The position numbers and the translations under genes are program-made. This document shows positions 48,178-50,475 of a stretch of 50,475 nt of DNA, one piece after another. The first letter of the stretch is position 1. The number at the start of each line of letters is the position of its first letter. The notes under the pieces were generated by a model. That model saw only the letters and a list, made by a program, of their open reading frames with translations. It ran no database searches and was not told where the DNA came from. Origin of the DNA: Stenotrophomonas humi. Its GTDB lineage: Bacteria > Pseudomonadota > Gammaproteobacteria > Xanthomonadales > Xanthomonadaceae. Location of the stretch: assembly GCF_001431415.1 (NCBI RefSeq), contig NZ_LDJI01000014.1:1-50475 (forward strand), written 5' to 3'.

Positions 48178-49398
48178 ATGGCACAAGTAATCAACACCAA
48201 CACAATGTCGCTCAATGCTCAGCGCAACCTGAGCACCAGCGGCACCTCGCTGGCCACCACCATCCAGCGCCTGTCGTCCGGGCTGCGCATCAACAGCGCA
48301 AAGGACGACGCCGCCGGTCTGGCCATCAGCGAACGCTTCACCACGCAGATCCGCGGCTTGGATGTCGCCATCCGCAACGCAAATGACGGCATCTCGCTGG
48401 CCCAGGTCGCCGAAGGCTCGCTGTCGGAGGTTGGCAACAACCTGCAGCGCATCCGTGAACTGGCCGTGCAGGCATCCAACGCCACCAATTCGGCCAGCGA
48501 CCGCAAGGCACTGCAGGCCGAAGTCACCCAGCTGGTCAGCGAAATCGACCGCGTCGCCAAGCAGGCCGACTTCAACGGCACCAAGTTGCTGGACGGCAGC
48601 TTCACCAGCCAGCTGTTCCAGGTAGGCGCAAACGCCGGGCAGTCCATCGCCATCGACAGCGTGGTCAATGCCAAGGCCGATTCGCTGGGCGCGGCCACCT
48701 TTGCCAATGTCTATACCGGCACGTCGCTCGCTGCAGCGGACAAGGCCACGGCTGATACCACGTTCTCGCAGCTGCAGATCTCGGTCACCGCACCGGGAGC
48801 AGCCGCCCCGACGGCCATCAACATCGGCGACATCACGGTCAAGGCCGGCGAATCGATCAGCGCCGCCACGGCCGCTGCAATCAACGGAAAGCTGGGCGAA
48901 ACCGGCGTGCTGGCCAAGGTCGAAGCCGGTGTGATCAGCCTGACCTCGGTCAAGGATGGCCAGGCGTTTGCGCTCGCTTTCGCCGGCCCCGCCAACGCGG
49001 CCGCCACGCCGGCCACCTTGGCCAATCTCGGCTTGGTACAGACCAGCACCAATGGCGGCACGCTGACCGGCGCCGGCAACAGCTTCGTCAACGGTCTGAA
49101 TGTCACCACCGCCGAAGGCGCACAGCAGGCCCTGTCGATCATCGACAAGGCGCTGGAGTCGGTGAACAGCACCCGCGCCGACCTCGGTGCCATCCAGAAC
49201 CGCTTCACCTCGGTGGTCGCCAATCTGCAGACCTCCTCGGAGAACCTGTCCGCATCGCGCAGCCGCATCCGCGATACCGACTTCGCCAAGGAAACCGCAG
49301 AGCTGACCCGCACCCAGATCCTGCAGCAGGCCGGCACGGCCATGCTGGCCCAGGCCAACCAGGTTCCCCAGAACGTGCTCAGCCTGTTGCAGCGCTGA
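48178..49398 (+). CDS. fliC: Flagellin FliC (first copy)
   Basis: 406 residues. The conserved N-terminal D0/D1 region begins MAQVINTNTMSLNAQRNLST with QRLSSGLRINSAKDDAAGLA, and the C-terminal one ends SENLSASRSRIRDTDFAKET, then LAQANQVPQNVLSLLQR. The central part (about 155-320) is Ala/Thr-rich and variable, forming the filament surface. It has its own sigma-28 promoter. A second flagellin gene starts 72 bases downstream. Confidence 0.97.
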   Translation: MAQVINTNTMSLNAQRNLSTSGTSLATTIQRLSSGLRINSAKDDAAGLAISERFTTQIRGLDVAIRNANDGISLAQVAEGSLSEVGNNLQRIRELAVQASNATNSASDRKALQAEVTQLVSEIDRVAKQADFNGTKLLDGSFTSQLFQVGANAGQSIAIDSVVNAKADSLGAATFANVYTGTSLAAADKATADTTFSQLQISVTAPGAAAPTAINIGDITVKAGESISAATAAAINGKLGETGVLAKVEAGVISLTSVKDGQAFALAFAGPANAAATPATLANLGLVQTSTNGGTLTGAGNSFVNGLNVTTAEGAQQALSIIDKALESVNSTRADLGAIQNRFTSVVANLQTSSENLSASRSRIRDTDFAKETAELTRTQILQQAGTAMLAQANQVPQNVLSLLQR

Positions 49399-49470
49399 CA
49401 TGAGTCGCTCCTGAAGCACGTCAGGACCGCCTAACCCACCGTACGTGCAACTGCTCAAGGACCTCTCCTC

Positions 49471-50475
49471 ATGGCACAAGTCATCAACACCAACACGATG
49501 TCGCTCAATGCTCAGCGCAACCTGAGCACCAGCGGCAGCTCGTTGGCCACCACCATCCAGCGCCTGTCGTCGGGTTCGCGCATCAACAGCGCCAAGGACG
49601 ACGCCGCCGGCCTGGCCATCTCCGAGCGCTTCGGCACCCAGATCCGCGGCACCGACGTTGCCATCCGCAATGCCAACGACGGCATTTCGCTGGCGCAGGT
49701 TGCCGAAGGTTCGCTGAGCGAAATCGGCAACAACCTGCAGCGCGTGCGTGAGCTGTCCGTGCAGGCATCCAACGCCACCAACTCCGCCAGCGACCGCAAG
49801 GCACTGCAGGCAGAAGTGACGCAGCTGGTCAGCGAAATCGACCGCGTTGCCAAGCAGTCCGAGTTCAACGGCACCAAGCTGCTGGACGGCACGTTCTCCA
49901 GCCAGCTGTTCCAGGTCGGCGCCAATGCGGGCCAGTCCATTGCCATCGACAAGGTGGTCGATGCCAAAACCGCATCACTGGGCACCGCCACCTTCGCCAC
50001 CGGTGCCACTGCAGCTATTGCAGCTGCCGGTGCCGACGGCACGCGCATCAGCGGCAAGGTGATGGGCGTGGATATCGGCACCGTCGAGCTGAAGGCTGGC
50101 ACCAACACCGGAGACGCTGCAAAGGCCGTGGCCTCGGCCATCAATGCGAAAATCGGTGAAGCAGGCATATATGCCGAAGCCAACGCCGACGGCACCATGA
50201 AGCTGAGCTCGGTGAAGGAAGGCAAGGCCGTTGCCGCTGCCGATATCGCTCTGTTGCGCAGTGACGCCACCGGCACCACCTGGCCGGCAGGAACTGCCGC
50301 GGCGGCCTATAGCCCCGCCACCGCCACCGCTGCCAACGTGCAATCACTCGATGTGAGCACTGTGCTTGGTGCTCAGCAGGCACTGGAAGTCGTGGACAAG
50401 GCGCTGAGCTCGATCAACAGCACGCGTGCTGACCTCGGTGCGATCCAGAACCGTTTCACCTCGGTGGTGGCCAAC
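49471..50475 (+). CDS. Flagellin, second tandem copy (cut by window edge)
   Basis: 335 codons are present and the frame is open at the last base; about 70 more are expected from the first copy. The first 150 residues differ from copy 1 at only about a dozen positions (for example RLSSGSRINS, RFGTQIRGTD). The central part is different (TFATGATAAIAAAGADGTRI) and the C-terminal SINSTRADLGAIQNRFTSVV returns to the common sequence. AAGGACC precedes the ATG. I find no sigma-28 promoter in the 72-base gap, so it may be read from the fliC promoter or rely on an unrecognised one. Confidence 0.95.
   Translation, partial: MAQVINTNTMSLNAQRNLSTSGSSLATTIQRLSSGSRINSAKDDAAGLAISERFGTQIRGTDVAIRNANDGISLAQVAEGSLSEIGNNLQRVRELSVQASNATNSASDRKALQAEVTQLVSEIDRVAKQSEFNGTKLLDGTFSSQLFQVGANAGQSIAIDKVVDAKTASLGTATFATGATAAIAAAGADGTRISGKVMGVDIGTVELKAGTNTGDAAKAVASAINAKIGEAGIYAEANADGTMKLSSVKEGKAVAAADIALLRSDATGTTWPAGTAAAAYSPATATAANVQSLDVSTVLGAQQALEVVDKALSSINSTRADLGAIQNRFTSVVAN

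Overview
The window is a piece of a high-GC gammaproteobacterial chromosome from the Xanthomonadaceae. Gene content and order (ftsK-lolA-rarA, trxB to aat-infA with convergent clpA-clpS, and one long flg operon driven by sigma-54 and sigma-28) point to Stenotrophomonas or a close relative. Tandem flagellin genes favour Stenotrophomonas over Xanthomonas. The genus assignment is an inference from order and motifs, not from a database match.

Left edge (1-6200) is accessory. It opens with the last codons and terminal repeat of an IS3-family element, then an AT-richer stretch. Next is an unusual zinc-ribbon short-chain dehydrogenase (SDR) bracketed by two identical 23-bp copies of an operator-like palindrome. 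An OprB-type porin and an MpaB/rubber-oxygenase-like protein follow on the minus strand, divergent from a TetR regulator, with a perfect 18-bp palindrome between them.

6224-14319 is one long minus-strand series: ftsK, lolA, rarA, crcB, glucokinase, a Tat-exported glycosylasparaginase and cutC. The last three look like a small GlcNAc-Asn/sugar salvage set. A minus-strand terminator upstream of ftsK has no gene to serve and suggests a small RNA.

14609-24693 is core housekeeping: trxB, a metallophosphoesterase, a FemAB-like acyltransferase and aat (the last three overlap), infA, then clpA and clpS convergent to them. Aat, ClpS and ClpA together form the N-degron pathway. A secreted YbjN-like protein, a Nudix hydrolase, mnmA and hflD follow.

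24819-34202 holds signalling genes: a sigma-28-driven methyl-accepting chemotaxis protein, a four-PAS GGDEF-EAL protein with its own sigma-28-like promoter, a NarL-type histidine kinase, a GGDEF-EAL protein with a C-terminal receiver and substituted EAL residues, and a second histidine kinase.

34262-50475 is the flagellar region: flgN-flgM-flgA on the minus strand, then cheV, flgB-C-D-E-F-G-H-I-J-K-L and two flagellin genes on the plus strand, the second cut by the window edge. By eye I find sigma-54 promoters before flgA, cheV, flgB and flgG, and sigma-28 promoters before flgM, fliC, the chemotaxis receptor and the GGDEF-EAL gene. This gives a readable two-tier flagellar hierarchy that also takes in chemotaxis and c-di-GMP genes outside the flg cluster.
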